Notes: generated by a model not told the origin, from the sequence alone. Counted from the first letter of the stretch, positions 26,988 to 36,464 are shown. The stretch is DNA of 64,000 nt from Novosphingobium terrae (GCF_017163935.1 NZ_JABVZR010000001.1:682001-746000); one strand, 5' to 3'. Numbers and translations: made by a program.

Positions 26988-29900
26988 CTACTCTTCGCGC
27001 AGCCACGAAAGCAGCCCCGCCCCGATCCCCCTGGGGTCGGCATAGACCGTGCGGGCGGGGAGGGAGACCATGATCTCCAGCCCGCCTGACGCGCCATTGG
27101 CGATGCTGATGCGGCCCTTCAGACGGGCCACTCTCTCGCGCATACCCGGCAGGCCGAAATGGCCTTCGCGGAAACCGGCCTCCAGAATGGCCGGATCGAT
27201 GCCCACGCCATCATCGGCAAAGCACAGATCCAGCCGGGCGCGCCGCCAGTTGATACTCACCAGCATCTCTTTCGCCCCCGCATGGCGCAGCGCATTGAAG
27301 AACACCTCGCGCGCCAGTGCCGAAAGCTCATGCGCGGCCAGCGGCGAGAGATCCTGAGGCACCCCGCTCACCATCGTCCGGCAAGGCAGGCGATCCCCCA
27401 GCACCGTCTGGGCAATCCGGCGCAGGCTGCTTTCCAGATCGCCCGGCGCCTGAGGCAGGCGCAGGGTCTCAACCCTTTCGCGCAGTTCCACCACCGCATC
27501 CTGCGTGTTGTCCAGCGCCTGCTCCAGCCTGAGCCGCGCCGCTTCGCGCGGCGGCAGATCCTGCGCGGCCACCTCGACATGCAGGATCAGCCCCTGAATG
27601 GATTGCAGCAGCGTATCGTGGAGTTCGCGGGCGATGCGCTCACGCTCGTCATGGCGCTCTTCCATGCGCAGGCGGACATGGGCCGCCACCGCGCGCATCC
27701 GCGCATGATAGGCCAGCCACAGCAACAGCACCGCCAGCCCCGCGCAGAGCAGCTTGAAGGGCCAGTCCTGCACAAAGCCGGGGCGGATGGTGAGATGCAG
27801 CAGGCTTTCCGGCCCCCATACGCCATCGCCCCCGGCGGCCTGCACATGGAAGGTGTAACGGCCCGGCCCAAGATTGGTGTAGGTGGTGGCGCGGCGGTTT
27901 TCGGCCTCCACCCATGCGTTATCAACCCCGTCCAGCCGAAAGCGGAAGTGCAAGGCCTCGGGCGCGGCGGCCCCGGGGCTGGTGTAGGCCAGACGGATGG
28001 TGGAACTGCCTGGCGGCAGCACGGGCTCATCAGGATCGCGCAGCAAGCCGCCGCTGAACGTCAGGCCGCTGATCCGCACGGCAGGCGGCGCAGATAGAGC
28101 GGGCAGGGTGCGCGGGTCCAGCATGGCCACACCCGAAGCGCTGGCCAGCCACAGCCGTCCGTCGGCCCCGGCCAAAGCCTGTGTGCCGATAAAACCGGGA
28201 TGCTGCATGGTGACGGGCAGGCCATCGCCAGTGTCAAGCAGGCGGTGAGGGATGGGGCGTCCGGGATGCTCGAAGCCTGCATCCAGATCTTGCGCCGAGA
28301 CCATCGCCAGCCGCCCCGGCCCATAGAACCAGCTTTCGCCCCGCGCGCCGCGCACCACGGTGCGCATGGTGCGCAGCCATGGCTGATCCTGCGTTGTCAG
28401 CACGGCAAGATGCCCGTCCCGCAAACGCGCCACGCCCAGTTCCATCGTGAAGAGAAAGCCCCGCTCCCCCGCATCGATGCCGCGCAGCTGCCCCAGCTTG
28501 AGCGGCGCCAGAGCGATCCGGCGGAAGGCTGAGCCCTCCACCACCGTCACACCGTCCACCCCGTCGGCAAAAGCGACATGGCCCTGGCGACCCAGCCGCA
28601 GCCCCGCGCCGGGCAGCAGCAGATTCTTGCCTTGCCCGGCGCGGTGCCAGCCCGCTTGATCCTGCCACCACACCGCATGATCCTCGCCCAACACCCATGA
28701 CCGGCCCTGCGGATCACGCAGGCAGCCAAAGGGCATATGCACTGGCAGGGGCGAGACATCGCGCTTGGCATGGCCCTCCAGCCGGAACATCGCGTCGCTG
28801 TCGGCCAGCCACAGGGCATCGCCGGTGGTCTCGCACAAAGTCGTCTCGCGCTGGAGCCGCATGCGCAGCCTTGCAGGCCCGTTCATGGCGATATCATAGA
28901 GGTTGCCATGGTTGAGGATATGCACCGCCCCGTCCCGCGAGGCCGCAAAAGCGATCCCGTCGATCGGGCTGGTGGCGATGGCATGGTTGATGGCGATGGG
29001 GGCCCGCGTGAAACGGTCGAGCCCCTCTTCGGTGGAGACCCAGACCGTGCCGTTGCGGTCCTGCAGCATGCGGCGGGTCTGATCGGAGGTCAGGCCGCCT
29101 TGCGCATCCATGACCTGAGCGCGGCTGGCCGGATCGTCGGGGTTGGCGATATGCAGCAAGCCCTTGGTGCGCGTGGTTTCCCAAAGGCCGCCGGTTTTGT
29201 CGAAACGCAGCGTCGGCAGGCCGGTGCCGGGCACGGCGGGCCAGGCGGGGCCTGTCGCCCGGCCGTCCGCATCCAGCCGCGTGATGGCATGCCGGTCACC
29301 CACCCAGAGTTGGCCATGGGCATCCTCGGCCAGAACGGGATACTCGAAGCGTCCCGGGTGCCAGCGGAAGCGATGTTCGCCGGGGCGCAGTTCGGCAAGG
29401 CCAGCGCCATCCTGCTCGGGGCTCATCACCGGTAGCCAGAGCGAGCCGTCGCTGCGGCGGATGAGCGGCATGGCATAGCCCGGTGGCAGACCGAAAGCAT
29501 CGTCCATCAGCGCCCAGTGCCCACCTGCGTAACGCCACAGCCGCTTGTCGATCCCGCCCCATTGTGCCCAGATCGCGCCATCCGGCCCCTGCAGCAGGTT
29601 GACGATCTGCGGCGGTGGTTCGCGCATGCCACCGTCCATCAGCCTGCCGCCGCGAAAGACCGCCACGCCGCCGCTGGCTCCATAGCCGACCCAGACCTCA
29701 CCCTGCTGCGTGACGATCAGGCTGGTCGCGGCGGCTTCGGCAAAACGGGCGCCGTGGGGGGCGGGGATATGCTCGAAACTGGTGCCGTCATAGCGCCACA
29801 GGCCGTCGCGCGCGGCCAGCCAGAGATAGCCCTCGGGGCCTTGCGCCATGGCGCTGATGCCCGGGGGGGCGCCCTGTTGCGCGGTCAGCGCGGCATGGGT

Positions 29901-30017
29901 GAGGTTCGGGAATGCGGGGGCTGTTTGCTGCGCCTCGCCCGCGCCCGTCATCAGCGCCAGAGCGAAGGCAACAGCAAGGCGCCAGCGGTTTGGCAAAGCA
30001 GGGCGGGGGTGCAGCAT
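26988..30017 (-). CDS. Two-component sensor histidine kinase with Reg_prop beta-propeller sensor
   Basis: A 1009-residue sensor. A signal peptide (to about residue 29) is followed by a large periplasmic propeller with repeats such as GPEGYLWLAARDGLWRYDG, QDRNGTVWVSTEEGLDRF and GADGRLWLASASGVAMLD, then a Y_Y_Y domain (LHFRFRLDGVDNAWV, near 670), one membrane helix near 745-765, the HisKA_3 box RIARELHDTLLQ with His about 800, and an HATPase_c domain (FFNALRHAGA, DDGVGIDP, HFGLPGMRERV). This is the NarL-type kinase class. The open frame continues to 30893 but that part lies over the opposite-strand regulator gene; the ATG at 30017 gives the signal peptide. The response regulator diverges 129 bases away. 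Confidence 0.92.
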   Translation of the reverse strand: MLHPRPALPNRWRLAVAFALALMTGAGEAQQTAPAFPNLTHAALTAQQGAPPGISAMAQGPEGYLWLAARDGLWRYDGTSFEHIPAPHGARFAEAAATSLIVTQQGEVWVGYGASGGVAVFRGGRLMDGGMREPPPQIVNLLQGPDGAIWAQWGGIDKRLWRYAGGHWALMDDAFGLPPGYAMPLIRRSDGSLWLPVMSPEQDGAGLAELRPGEHRFRWHPGRFEYPVLAEDAHGQLWVGDRHAITRLDADGRATGPAWPAVPGTGLPTLRFDKTGGLWETTRTKGLLHIANPDDPASRAQVMDAQGGLTSDQTRRMLQDRNGTVWVSTEEGLDRFTRAPIAINHAIATSPIDGIAFAASRDGAVHILNHGNLYDIAMNGPARLRMRLQRETTLCETTGDALWLADSDAMFRLEGHAKRDVSPLPVHMPFGCLRDPQGRSWVLGEDHAVWWQDQAGWHRAGQGKNLLLPGAGLRLGRQGHVAFADGVDGVTVVEGSAFRRIALAPLKLGQLRGIDAGERGFLFTMELGVARLRDGHLAVLTTQDQPWLRTMRTVVRGARGESWFYGPGRLAMVSAQDLDAGFEHPGRPIPHRLLDTGDGLPVTMQHPGFIGTQALAGADGRLWLASASGVAMLDPRTLPALSAPPAVRISGLTFSGGLLRDPDEPVLPPGSSTIRLAYTSPGAAAPEALHFRFRLDGVDNAWVEAENRRATTYTNLGPGRYTFHVQAAGGDGVWGPESLLHLTIRPGFVQDWPFKLLCAGLAVLLLWLAYHARMRAVAAHVRLRMEERHDERERIARELHDTLLQSIQGLILHVEVAAQDLPPREAARLRLEQALDNTQDAVVELRERVETLRLPQAPGDLESSLRRIAQTVLGDRLPCRTMVSGVPQDLSPLAAHELSALAREVFFNALRHAGAKEMLVSINWRRARLDLCFADDGVGIDPAILEAGFREGHFGLPGMRERVARLKGRISIANGASGGLEIMVSLPARTVYADPRGIGAGLLSWLREE

Positions 30018-30146
30018 CGCGCCCTTATAGGCAGGGCGGCGTGCTCCGCCAGAGGGCGCGGCTGCGCAGAATGACGCATCCGACCGCCGAGGCCATCGAC
30101 AGCGCCGGAAAGGCAATGCTAGGCGGGTGAGGCCCCACCCTGCTCC

Positions 30147-30830
30147 TTGCGGAGAACCTTTGTCTTGCCTTTGCCCCCGCTTTCGTCGGCCTCCTCTCGC
30201 GCGTCTGCTGCCGGCGTGATCCGCGTGCTGGTCGTGGATGACCATGTGTTTCTGCGTGACGGCATTCGCGCCATCATCGCCTCGCAAAGCGACATGGAAG
30301 TGGTGGGCGAGGCCGAGGATGGCGAGCAGGCGGTCGCCCGGTTTCAGGCCCTGCATCCCGATGTTGTGCTGATGGATCTGCAGATGCCGCGCATGGGCGG
30401 GCTGGAGGCGATCGAGGCGATCATGGCGCTCGATTCCGCCGCGCGCATTCTGGTGCTCACCACCTATGCCGGGGATACGCAGGCCTTGCGGGCTCTGAAG
30501 GCCGGGGCTGCGGGCTATCTGCTGAAAAGCGCGCTGAGGCAGGAGTTGCTCGATACGATCCGTTCGGTGCGGCAGGGCGGGCGGCATGTCGATGCGCAGG
30601 TGGCCACGGGGATCGCCATCCATATCGTGCAGGACGCGCTGAGCGAGCGCGAGATCCGCGTGCTGTCGCTGGCGGCCTCGGGCCACTCCAACCGCCAGAT
30701 CGCCGATCGGGTGGCCGTGGCCGAGGAGACGGTGAAGGGCTATATGAAGGCGATCTTCTCCAAGCTGGGCGCGCGCGATCGCACCCATGCCGTGACCATC
30801 GCGGCCAGGCGGGGCATCATCGAGATTTAG
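30147..30830 (+). CDS. NarL/FixJ-type response regulator
   Basis: A response regulator with a receiver domain (VIRVLVVDDHVFLRDG; phosphoacceptor Asp in VVLMDLQMP; conserved Lys in YLLKSAL) and a LuxR-type helix-turn-helix (LSEREIRVLSLAASGHSNRQ, then VAEETVKGYMKAIFSKLGA). It almost certainly partners the divergent propeller kinase. No ATG is available. TTG 30147 gives 227 residues, TTG 30165 has GGAG upstream, and GTG 30216 gives the conventional start just before IRVLVVDD; I cannot decide, so the longest frame is given. The pair probably answers an extracellular signal; the targets are not evident. Confidence 0.9.
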   Translation: MRRTFVLPLPPLSSASSRASAAGVIRVLVVDDHVFLRDGIRAIIASQSDMEVVGEAEDGEQAVARFQALHPDVVLMDLQMPRMGGLEAIEAIMALDSAARILVLTTYAGDTQALRALKAGAAGYLLKSALRQELLDTIRSVRQGGRHVDAQVATGIAIHIVQDALSEREIRVLSLAASGHSNRQIADRVAVAEETVKGYMKAIFSKLGARDRTHAVTIAARRGIIEI

Positions 30831-30834
30831 GCTG

Positions 30835-31539
30835 TCAGCCTTCATGCGGCCTGTTGGCGACAGGATGCAGCGAACACGCCACCGTACCGGCAAGGATCAG
30901 CGCTCCGGCCAGCAGCAGCGGGGGGACCAGCCCGCCTTGCGTGACCATCCATGCCCCCAAAGCCGCGCCCAGCAAAATGGCGACGACACTGGCGATGCGC
31001 CGCCCGGCGTTGGGATTGGCACCGCCCGCCAGCGCTGAATCGGCGGCAAGGCCCGTCAGTGTCAGGGTCAGCACGGTGGTGGTGAGGTCGGGCACTTTGA
31101 GCTGGCGGATGGTGGCATTGCGGAAGCCCATTGCCAGCGCCGTCAGCGCGATGATGCCATAGAGCGCATGAGAGGGACTCTGCGCTGCCATATCGAAGTG
31201 CAGCGCCAGAGCGGCGGCGGCCCACAGGGCAGCGGTTTCCAGCGTGGCGGCGCCGATCAGCCAGCGGCGCAGGGGACGGTTCGCCATGGCCCTGGCCGTT
31301 CGCCCCGCCAGCAGAGCGCCGCCCAGAAAGGCGCCGATGGCCAGGATGTAGGACAGGGGGTGGAACCCCGGCGTGCCCACGGCGGCAAAGCCGAGGAACA
31401 CGATGTTGCCCGTCATATTGGCCGTGAACACCTTGCCCAGACCCAGCACGCTGATCGCATCGATCAGCCCGGTGGTGACCGAAAGCAGCAGCAACAGGCC
31501 GGGCAGCATCAGCGGCTTGGGTGCGGGAGGTGTGATCAT
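30835..31539 (-). CDS. DUF1275 (YoaK-like) membrane protein
   Basis: A 234-residue protein with six predicted helices and the DUF1275 signature near the N-terminus (TTGLIDAISVLGLGKVFTANMTGNIVFLG), plus the second conserved block ALAMGFRNATIRQLKVPDLTT split over residues 136-156. The function of the family is not established. It is the last gene of a long minus-strand run and starts 17 bases after the porin stop. It converges with the response regulator 4 bases away. Confidence 0.85.
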   Translation of the reverse strand: MITPPAPKPLMLPGLLLLLSVTTGLIDAISVLGLGKVFTANMTGNIVFLGFAAVGTPGFHPLSYILAIGAFLGGALLAGRTARAMANRPLRRWLIGAATLETAALWAAAALALHFDMAAQSPSHALYGIIALTALAMGFRNATIRQLKVPDLTTTVLTLTLTGLAADSALAGGANPNAGRRIASVVAILLGAALGAWMVTQGGLVPPLLLAGALILAGTVACSLHPVANRPHEG

Positions 31540-31556
31540 GGCAGGTCCTCTTCGCG

Positions 31557-32981
31557 TTACAGGCGGTAATTGGCCTCAAGGCCGAGCATATGGATGGTGC
31601 GGGCAAAGCCGGCCTCGCGCAGGAAGCCGCCACTGCGGAACAGGGAGAGCGAGGCCGACAGCGTCAGCTCCTGCGTGGCGCGCCATTCCACAGCGGTTTC
31701 GGCCTGATTGCCGAGGAAGCGACCATTGCCCTTGTCACTGGCCACCAGCAGATGGCCGGGAATATCATAGACGCCGTCACCCCGGCTCTGACGCCAATAG
31801 GCTCCGGCAGCCACGCTGAGCCCCACGCCCTTGCCCAGATCAAACGCCAGCACCGGCTGGAGATTGACCAGATTGTAAGGCCCGATGGGCGAGAGTTCGC
31901 CGAAATATTTGCCCTTGGGGAACAGGGCGTTGAAGGTGCCGAGGCGATGGTCGCCCGCGTTCCTGTCGCCGCTGGCCACATTGAAGCGCAGGGTGAGGTC
32001 GGGCTTCAAGGGGGCCTTGGTGAAGCTGACACCGGCCTCACTGCCGACGGACCAGGCATGGATGGTCTGGTCGGCCAGATGGCCCGATTGCAGCATGCCC
32101 TCCATATTCCAGTGGACGGTGGCGGTGTCGCTGACGGGCGTCTTGCCGAAAAAGCGCAGCCCTGCCGTGCGGCGGATCTCGCGCCCGCTGGCGTTCTGGA
32201 AGCTCGCCAGATCGTTGCGATAATCGAGCCAATAGACATCCACGCCCGCAGGCCCCATCAACTGCGTGGCATAGACGCCCCACAGCGCTCTGGCCTGCGA
32301 TGTATGATCGTCGAAGGTGCCTTTGCCGGGCTCGACGGGGCGCAGGTAGAAGGCGTTCACCGTCAGCTTACCGCGATGGACAATCGCCCGCCCGCCATCG
32401 AAGGCCAGCGGCACATTGGGGCCATAGCGCGTGCCGATCAGGCGCTCGGTGCCGAGGCTCATCATCTCGCGGCCGCCGCGCAGGCGCAGGGTGGTCTTGC
32501 TGTCCAGCGGCACCACCACATCGGCGAAGGCCTGAAGTGTATCGACGCGCGTCTGATCGATGGCGCTGGCCGAGGGCGCGACGCCCGCTGCATAGGCGAT
32601 GATCGGCTGGGCAAAGGCGCGGACTTCGATTTTGCCCAAACCCACATGCAGATCGGCATAGGGCAGCAGGCGGGTCCAGAGATACCCATTGTTGGGGGCG
32701 GCGGCATTGCCCAGCGCGTTGTTGCCATAATCCTCATTGCGCAGCCGCAGTTCAAGGCCGGTGGTGAGGTAATCGCGGCCCGTATCGTCCAGCGGGATAT
32801 ACTTCAGCTTTTCTGTCCAGTGGCCCGTGCGGCTGGTCTGGTTGGCCAGATTGGACCAGTCCTCATTGTAGCGCTCGGTGGTCAGCACGGGGGGCTGCCA
32901 CGCCTCGGTGGGGGTGTCGGCCTGTGCCGTGGCGGGGATGAGGCCGAGGAGCAGCAGCGAGAGGGCGGAAAAGCGGCGCAT
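31557..32981 (-). CDS. Alginate_exp-family outer-membrane porin
   Basis: A 474-residue outer-membrane beta-barrel. The signal peptide (LSLLLLGLIPATAQA) is followed by a region typical of the alginate-export family: WTEKLKYIPLD near residue 55, then YLTTGLELRLRNEDY, repeated amphipathic strands, and RLRGGREMMSLGTERLIGTR, ending in the terminal strand EANYRL. Despite the name, many members are substrate-specific or general porins rather than alginate exporters; no alginate genes are nearby. Its place in the XapX/amidohydrolase operon suggests it admits that operon's substrate. Confidence 0.82.
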   Translation of the reverse strand: MRRFSALSLLLLGLIPATAQADTPTEAWQPPVLTTERYNEDWSNLANQTSRTGHWTEKLKYIPLDDTGRDYLTTGLELRLRNEDYGNNALGNAAAPNNGYLWTRLLPYADLHVGLGKIEVRAFAQPIIAYAAGVAPSASAIDQTRVDTLQAFADVVVPLDSKTTLRLRGGREMMSLGTERLIGTRYGPNVPLAFDGGRAIVHRGKLTVNAFYLRPVEPGKGTFDDHTSQARALWGVYATQLMGPAGVDVYWLDYRNDLASFQNASGREIRRTAGLRFFGKTPVSDTATVHWNMEGMLQSGHLADQTIHAWSVGSEAGVSFTKAPLKPDLTLRFNVASGDRNAGDHRLGTFNALFPKGKYFGELSPIGPYNLVNLQPVLAFDLGKGVGLSVAAGAYWRQSRGDGVYDIPGHLLVASDKGNGRFLGNQAETAVEWRATQELTLSASLSLFRSGGFLREAGFARTIHMLGLEANYRL

Positions 32982-32986
32982 GGGGA

Positions 32987-33406
32987 TTAGTCTCGGCGGC
33001 GGGCCAGCAGGGCGGTGAGGATAAAGCCGCCGACAAGGCCCAGATGTTCGAAGAAGGCGTTGGTGGCGCCGAAGCGTTCAGGGCCGGTGGGCATGGTCCA
33101 GAAGGCATTGGCGGTGATGGCGGCCAGAGCGGTGAAGACCCCCAGCATGCCCGCGCCCAGCCACACCAGCCTGCCGGACAGGATCAGCGCCGGGCCGATC
33201 AGTTCCACCGCGATGGTGAGGATGGCGAAAAGGGTGGGATAGGGCATGCCGAAATGGGCCTGCTCGGCGATGGCGCCGGGGAAGTCGGTCAGCTTGACCA
33301 GCCCGCCCAGCAGATAGGCGCTGGAGAGCGCCAGACGGGCGATGAAGCCCGTCCCGGCCCAGTCGAGGATGGCCTCGACCGGGCGCGGGGTGAGGGCCTT
33401 GCTCAT
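32987..33406 (-). CDS. DoxX-family membrane protein
   Basis: A 139-residue protein with four predicted helices and the DoxX pattern (FIARLALSSAYLLGGLVKL, then VELIGPALILSGR and a C-terminal AFFEHLGLVGGFILTAL). DoxX proteins are small redox-linked membrane proteins, in some bacteria tied to thiosulfate or thiol stress; the role here is unknown. The start overlaps the upstream gene's stop by 4 bases (ATGA type), showing translational coupling, and the porin gene follows 5 bases later. Confidence 0.85.
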   Translation of the reverse strand: MSKALTPRPVEAILDWAGTGFIARLALSSAYLLGGLVKLTDFPGAIAEQAHFGMPYPTLFAILTIAVELIGPALILSGRLVWLGAGMLGVFTALAAITANAFWTMPTGPERFGATNAFFEHLGLVGGFILTALLARRRD

Positions 33407-34311
33407 TTCGACTTCGCCTTCTTATCGGCGGCCTGATGGATTTCGGCGATGTAGCCGCCGGGGAAGCGGACGATGGCACTCTGGCGATCAGCACCGGCAT
33501 GGGCGGTGACCAGCGTTTCGGCACCGGCGGCGGTGGCCTTGGCCAGCGTGGCGTTCAGATCGGAGACGTTATAGCCCGCCATATCGCGGCCATAGGGCCA
33601 GGGGAGCTGGCCGTCCGAGACGATCACCAGCATCTTGCCATAGCCGCTCTCGATGGCGATGCGGCGGATGGTCTTGCCCGGCTGGCCGACTTCATCGCCG
33701 GGGGCATTGCGATCATCAGCGGTGATCTTGCCGTGAGCGTAGCCGGTCCAGCTTTTAACAAAGGCGTCGGCGGCATCGGGGGTGAGGTAGATGCGGTTCT
33801 CCGGCACGCTGGCCAGCGGCGTGTAGTTGGGCTTGGCGGTGTGCCAGTAGAGCTGCATGTTCACGCCGCCCGGCCATTGCACCACCACATCGCGGCCGAT
33901 GGGATCGGGGAAGCTGGTGATGAGGCGCGTGGCGCCATGCTTGCGGGCGTCAGCCACGGCGGCGTCGAGGTCGGTCACCAGATAGCCGGTGCGCTCATCG
34001 CCGAAGGGGGTGGGGATCGGCGTCTTGAAGCCGAAGACCGAGAGCGTGCCTGCGGGGGTCAGGATCAGCTGCGATTTGGTCAGGCTGGGGGTGGGGGTGA
34101 CCTGAAACTCGCCCTGCTTGCTGGTGGTGCCGCCGAAGGTGGCCGAGAAGCTGGTGACGAAAGCGTCGAACTGGTCCGCGGGGACGTAGACGTGGGTGGT
34201 GTCATACTGCGGGCCCACGGCGTAGTCGGCAGAAGCAGCGGGGGCGGCCATCACGGCGGGGGCGGCCAGTGTGAGGGCTGAAGCGGCGAGCAGGGTCTTG
34301 AACAGTTTCAT
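33403..34311 (-). CDS. Secreted glyoxalase-like (VOC-fold) protein
   Basis: A 302-residue protein with a Sec signal peptide (KTLLAASALTLAAPAVMA, cleaved near residue 22). The mature part appears to contain two VOC-like halves: DTTHVYVPADQFDAFVTSF with TGYLVTDLDAAVADARKHGA, and ENRIYLTPDAADAFVKSW with YNVSDLNATLAKATAAGAE ending in FPGGYIAEIHQ. That layout fits a bleomycin-resistance/dioxygenase fold acting in the periplasm; metal ligands cannot be assigned with confidence. The frame is open upstream to 34617, but the ATG at 34311 gives the signal peptide. It overlaps DoxX by 4 bases and follows the amidohydrolase by 40. Confidence 0.82.
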   Translation of the reverse strand: MKLFKTLLAASALTLAAPAVMAAPAASADYAVGPQYDTTHVYVPADQFDAFVTSFSATFGGTTSKQGEFQVTPTPSLTKSQLILTPAGTLSVFGFKTPIPTPFGDERTGYLVTDLDAAVADARKHGATRLITSFPDPIGRDVVVQWPGGVNMQLYWHTAKPNYTPLASVPENRIYLTPDAADAFVKSWTGYAHGKITADDRNAPGDEVGQPGKTIRRIAIESGYGKMLVIVSDGQLPWPYGRDMAGYNVSDLNATLAKATAAGAETLVTAHAGADRQSAIVRFPGGYIAEIHQAADKKAKSK

Positions 34312-34351
34312 GGGGATTATCCTTGTGGAGCAAAGAACGGGGGAATGAGTG

Positions 34352-36193
34352 TCAGACGGCCCAGCAGCCGCAGCCAAGGGCGCCCCAGAAGCTCTGGGGG
34401 TCGGCGGTGGGGGCCTGCGCGCCAAGGGCAGCGGCGTGGTCATGGCCATGGACGCCGCAGGAGGAGGCGCAGCCACAGGCCGAGGCGAGCTTCTTCTTGG
34501 TTTCCGGTGCGGTCCACGATCCGAAGGTGCCGACCGGCGACCAGTCGGGCATGGGCTTGGGCAGGTCGGGGGCATGCTTGGCATAGCTGCCGTTGCCATG
34601 GACGACCTTGCCGCCAAGCACGGTCATCACCGCGCGGATGTGGGCGATTTCATTGTCGGGCACGGTGAAGAAATCGTCCGAGAGCAGCGCGAGGTCGGCC
34701 AACTGTCCGGCGACGATCTGGCCCTTCTTGCCCTGCTCGTTGGAGAACCAGGTGTTGGCCTGAGTCCACAGACGCAGCGCGGTTTCGCGGTCCAGACGGT
34801 TGCGCACCGGGTAGAGCGAGAGGCCGCCCACGGTGCGCCCGGTCACCAGCCATGAGAGCGAGACCCAGGGGTTGTAGCTGGCGACGCGGGTGGCATCGGT
34901 GCCGGCGCCCACGGGGATGCCTGCCTCCATCATGCGCTTGATCGGCGGGGTGGCCTCGGCGGCTTTGGCGCCGTAGCGCTCGACGAAATATTCGCCCTGA
35001 AAGGCCATGCGATGCTGCACCGCGATGCCGCCGCCCAGCGCAGCAATCCGGTCGATGTTGCGGTGGCTGATGGTCTCGGCATGGTCGAAGAACCAGTTGA
35101 GGCCTTGCAGCGGAATGTCGCGGTTGACCTTCTCGAAGACATCGAGCGCGCGGCTGATCGTCTGGTCATAAGTGGCATGCATGCGCCAGGGCCAGCGGCG
35201 CTCGGCCAGCAGGCGGATGACGGGCTCCAGATCGCCTTCCATCTCGGGCGGCATATCCGGGCGGGCGACGCGGAAATCCTCGAAATCGGCGGCGGAATAG
35301 ACCAGCATTTCGCCCGCGCCATTGTGGCGGTAGGTGTCGTCGCCGTCGCCCGGCTTGACCTGCTTGGACCAGTTGGTGAAGTCGGCCAGTTCCTCTTTCG
35401 GCTTCTGCGTGAAGAGGTTGTAGGCGACGCGCAAGGTCATCTCGCCGTCCTTGTGCAGCTTTTCGATGACTTCGTAATCGTCGGGATAGTTCTGCGAACC
35501 GCCACCGGCATCGATGACTGAGGTGACGCCCAGCGAATTCAGCTCACGCATGAACTGGCGCGTCGAATTGAGCTGATATTCTTGCGGCAGCTTCGGACCC
35601 TTGGCCAAGGTTGCGTAAAGGATCGTGGCGTTGGGCTGAGCCAGAAGCAGGCCAGTGGGGTTGCCTTGCGCATCGCGCACGATCTCGCCGCCCGGCGGGT
35701 TGGGCGTGTCCTTGGTGTAGCCCACGGCGCGCAGGGCCGCAGCATTGAGCAGGGCGCGGTCATAGAGGTGCAGGATGAAGACCGGCGTATCGGGGGCGGC
35801 CTCGTTGATTTCCTGAATGGTGGGCAGGCGCTTTTCGGCGAACTGATGTTCGGTGAAACCGCCGACCACGCGCACCCATTGCGGGGCGGGGGTGTTCTGG
35901 GCCTGAAGCTTGAGCATCGCCATGGCGTCGGCCAGCGAGGGCACGCCTTCCCAGCGCAGCTCCATATTGTAGTTCAGACCGCCGCGGATGACATGGATAT
36001 GGCTGTCAATCAGGCCGGGGATCAGGCGGCGGCCGCCGGCGTCGATGATGGTCGCCTGAGGGGCGGCGGCGCGGGCTTCGCCTTCCGAGCCTGCCACGAG
36101 GATCTTGCCGTCACGGATGGCCACGGCCTCGGCAGTGGGGTTGCTGGGATCCAGCGTGGTGACCTTGGCGTTGATGATGATGAGATCGGTCAT
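34352..36193 (-). CDS. YtcJ-like metal-dependent amidohydrolase with Cys/His-rich C-terminal tail
   Basis: A 613-residue amidohydrolase of the YtcJ/amidohydrolase_3 type. It has the composite N-terminal sandwich (MTDLIIINAKVTTLDP), the metal-binding HIH in LIPGLIDSHIHVIRG, later catalytic His and Asp residues (HATYDQTI, DHAETISHRN, GAGTDATRV) and the C-terminal sandwich (GQLADLALLSDDFF). Unusually, about 40 extra residues follow, with five Cys and three clustered His (CGCASSCGVHGHDH, then GCGCW) that could hold a metal or Fe-S site. The start at 36193 is set by MTDLI; the frame upstream to 36271 is not used. The substrate (amide, carbamate or cyclic imide) is unknown. Confidence 0.87.
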   Translation of the reverse strand: MTDLIIINAKVTTLDPSNPTAEAVAIRDGKILVAGSEGEARAAAPQATIIDAGGRRLIPGLIDSHIHVIRGGLNYNMELRWEGVPSLADAMAMLKLQAQNTPAPQWVRVVGGFTEHQFAEKRLPTIQEINEAAPDTPVFILHLYDRALLNAAALRAVGYTKDTPNPPGGEIVRDAQGNPTGLLLAQPNATILYATLAKGPKLPQEYQLNSTRQFMRELNSLGVTSVIDAGGGSQNYPDDYEVIEKLHKDGEMTLRVAYNLFTQKPKEELADFTNWSKQVKPGDGDDTYRHNGAGEMLVYSAADFEDFRVARPDMPPEMEGDLEPVIRLLAERRWPWRMHATYDQTISRALDVFEKVNRDIPLQGLNWFFDHAETISHRNIDRIAALGGGIAVQHRMAFQGEYFVERYGAKAAEATPPIKRMMEAGIPVGAGTDATRVASYNPWVSLSWLVTGRTVGGLSLYPVRNRLDRETALRLWTQANTWFSNEQGKKGQIVAGQLADLALLSDDFFTVPDNEIAHIRAVMTVLGGKVVHGNGSYAKHAPDLPKPMPDWSPVGTFGSWTAPETKKKLASACGCASSCGVHGHDHAAALGAQAPTADPQSFWGALGCGCWAV

Positions 36194-36215
36194 GGGAAGG
36201 CTCCGGGGGGCTGGA

Positions 36216-36464
36216 TCAGGCGTTGTCGGTGGGGAGTTTGATGTGGTCGCCCAGCACGCGGCGGGCGGCATGGGTCTTCACGAAGGCCAGCACCGGTTCC
36301 TTGCGCAGCATTTTCTGCGCCACCGGCACCGCCTGTTCGCCCAGCAACATGCCCAGCAGGCCGATCAGGGCGATAGTGGGGGGAGCGGGGGACTTCACAC
36401 CCAGCAGGGCATAGATGCCGCCGACAAGCACACCGACGGCCAGCGAGAGAAGATAGGGTTTCAT
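36216..36464 (-). CDS. XapX-domain small membrane protein
   Basis: An 82-residue protein whose first 50 residues match the XapX (DUF1427) domain: a membrane helix (PYLLSLAVGVLVGGIYALLG), the conserved VKSPAPPTIALIGLLGMLLGE and a second helix; a basic C-terminal tail ends KLPTDNA. Such genes often accompany YcaC-type hydrolases and amidohydrolases, as here. Function of the domain is unknown; it may be a membrane anchor or channel element. Confidence 0.87.
   Translation of the reverse strand: MKPYLLSLAVGVLVGGIYALLGVKSPAPPTIALIGLLGMLLGEQAVPVAQKMLRKEPVLAFVKTHAARRVLGDHIKLPTDNA

Noticed and set aside
30018..30893. Extension of the sensor kinase frame to 1301 residues
   Set aside because: The extra part covers the response regulator on the other strand; the signal peptide begins at 30017.
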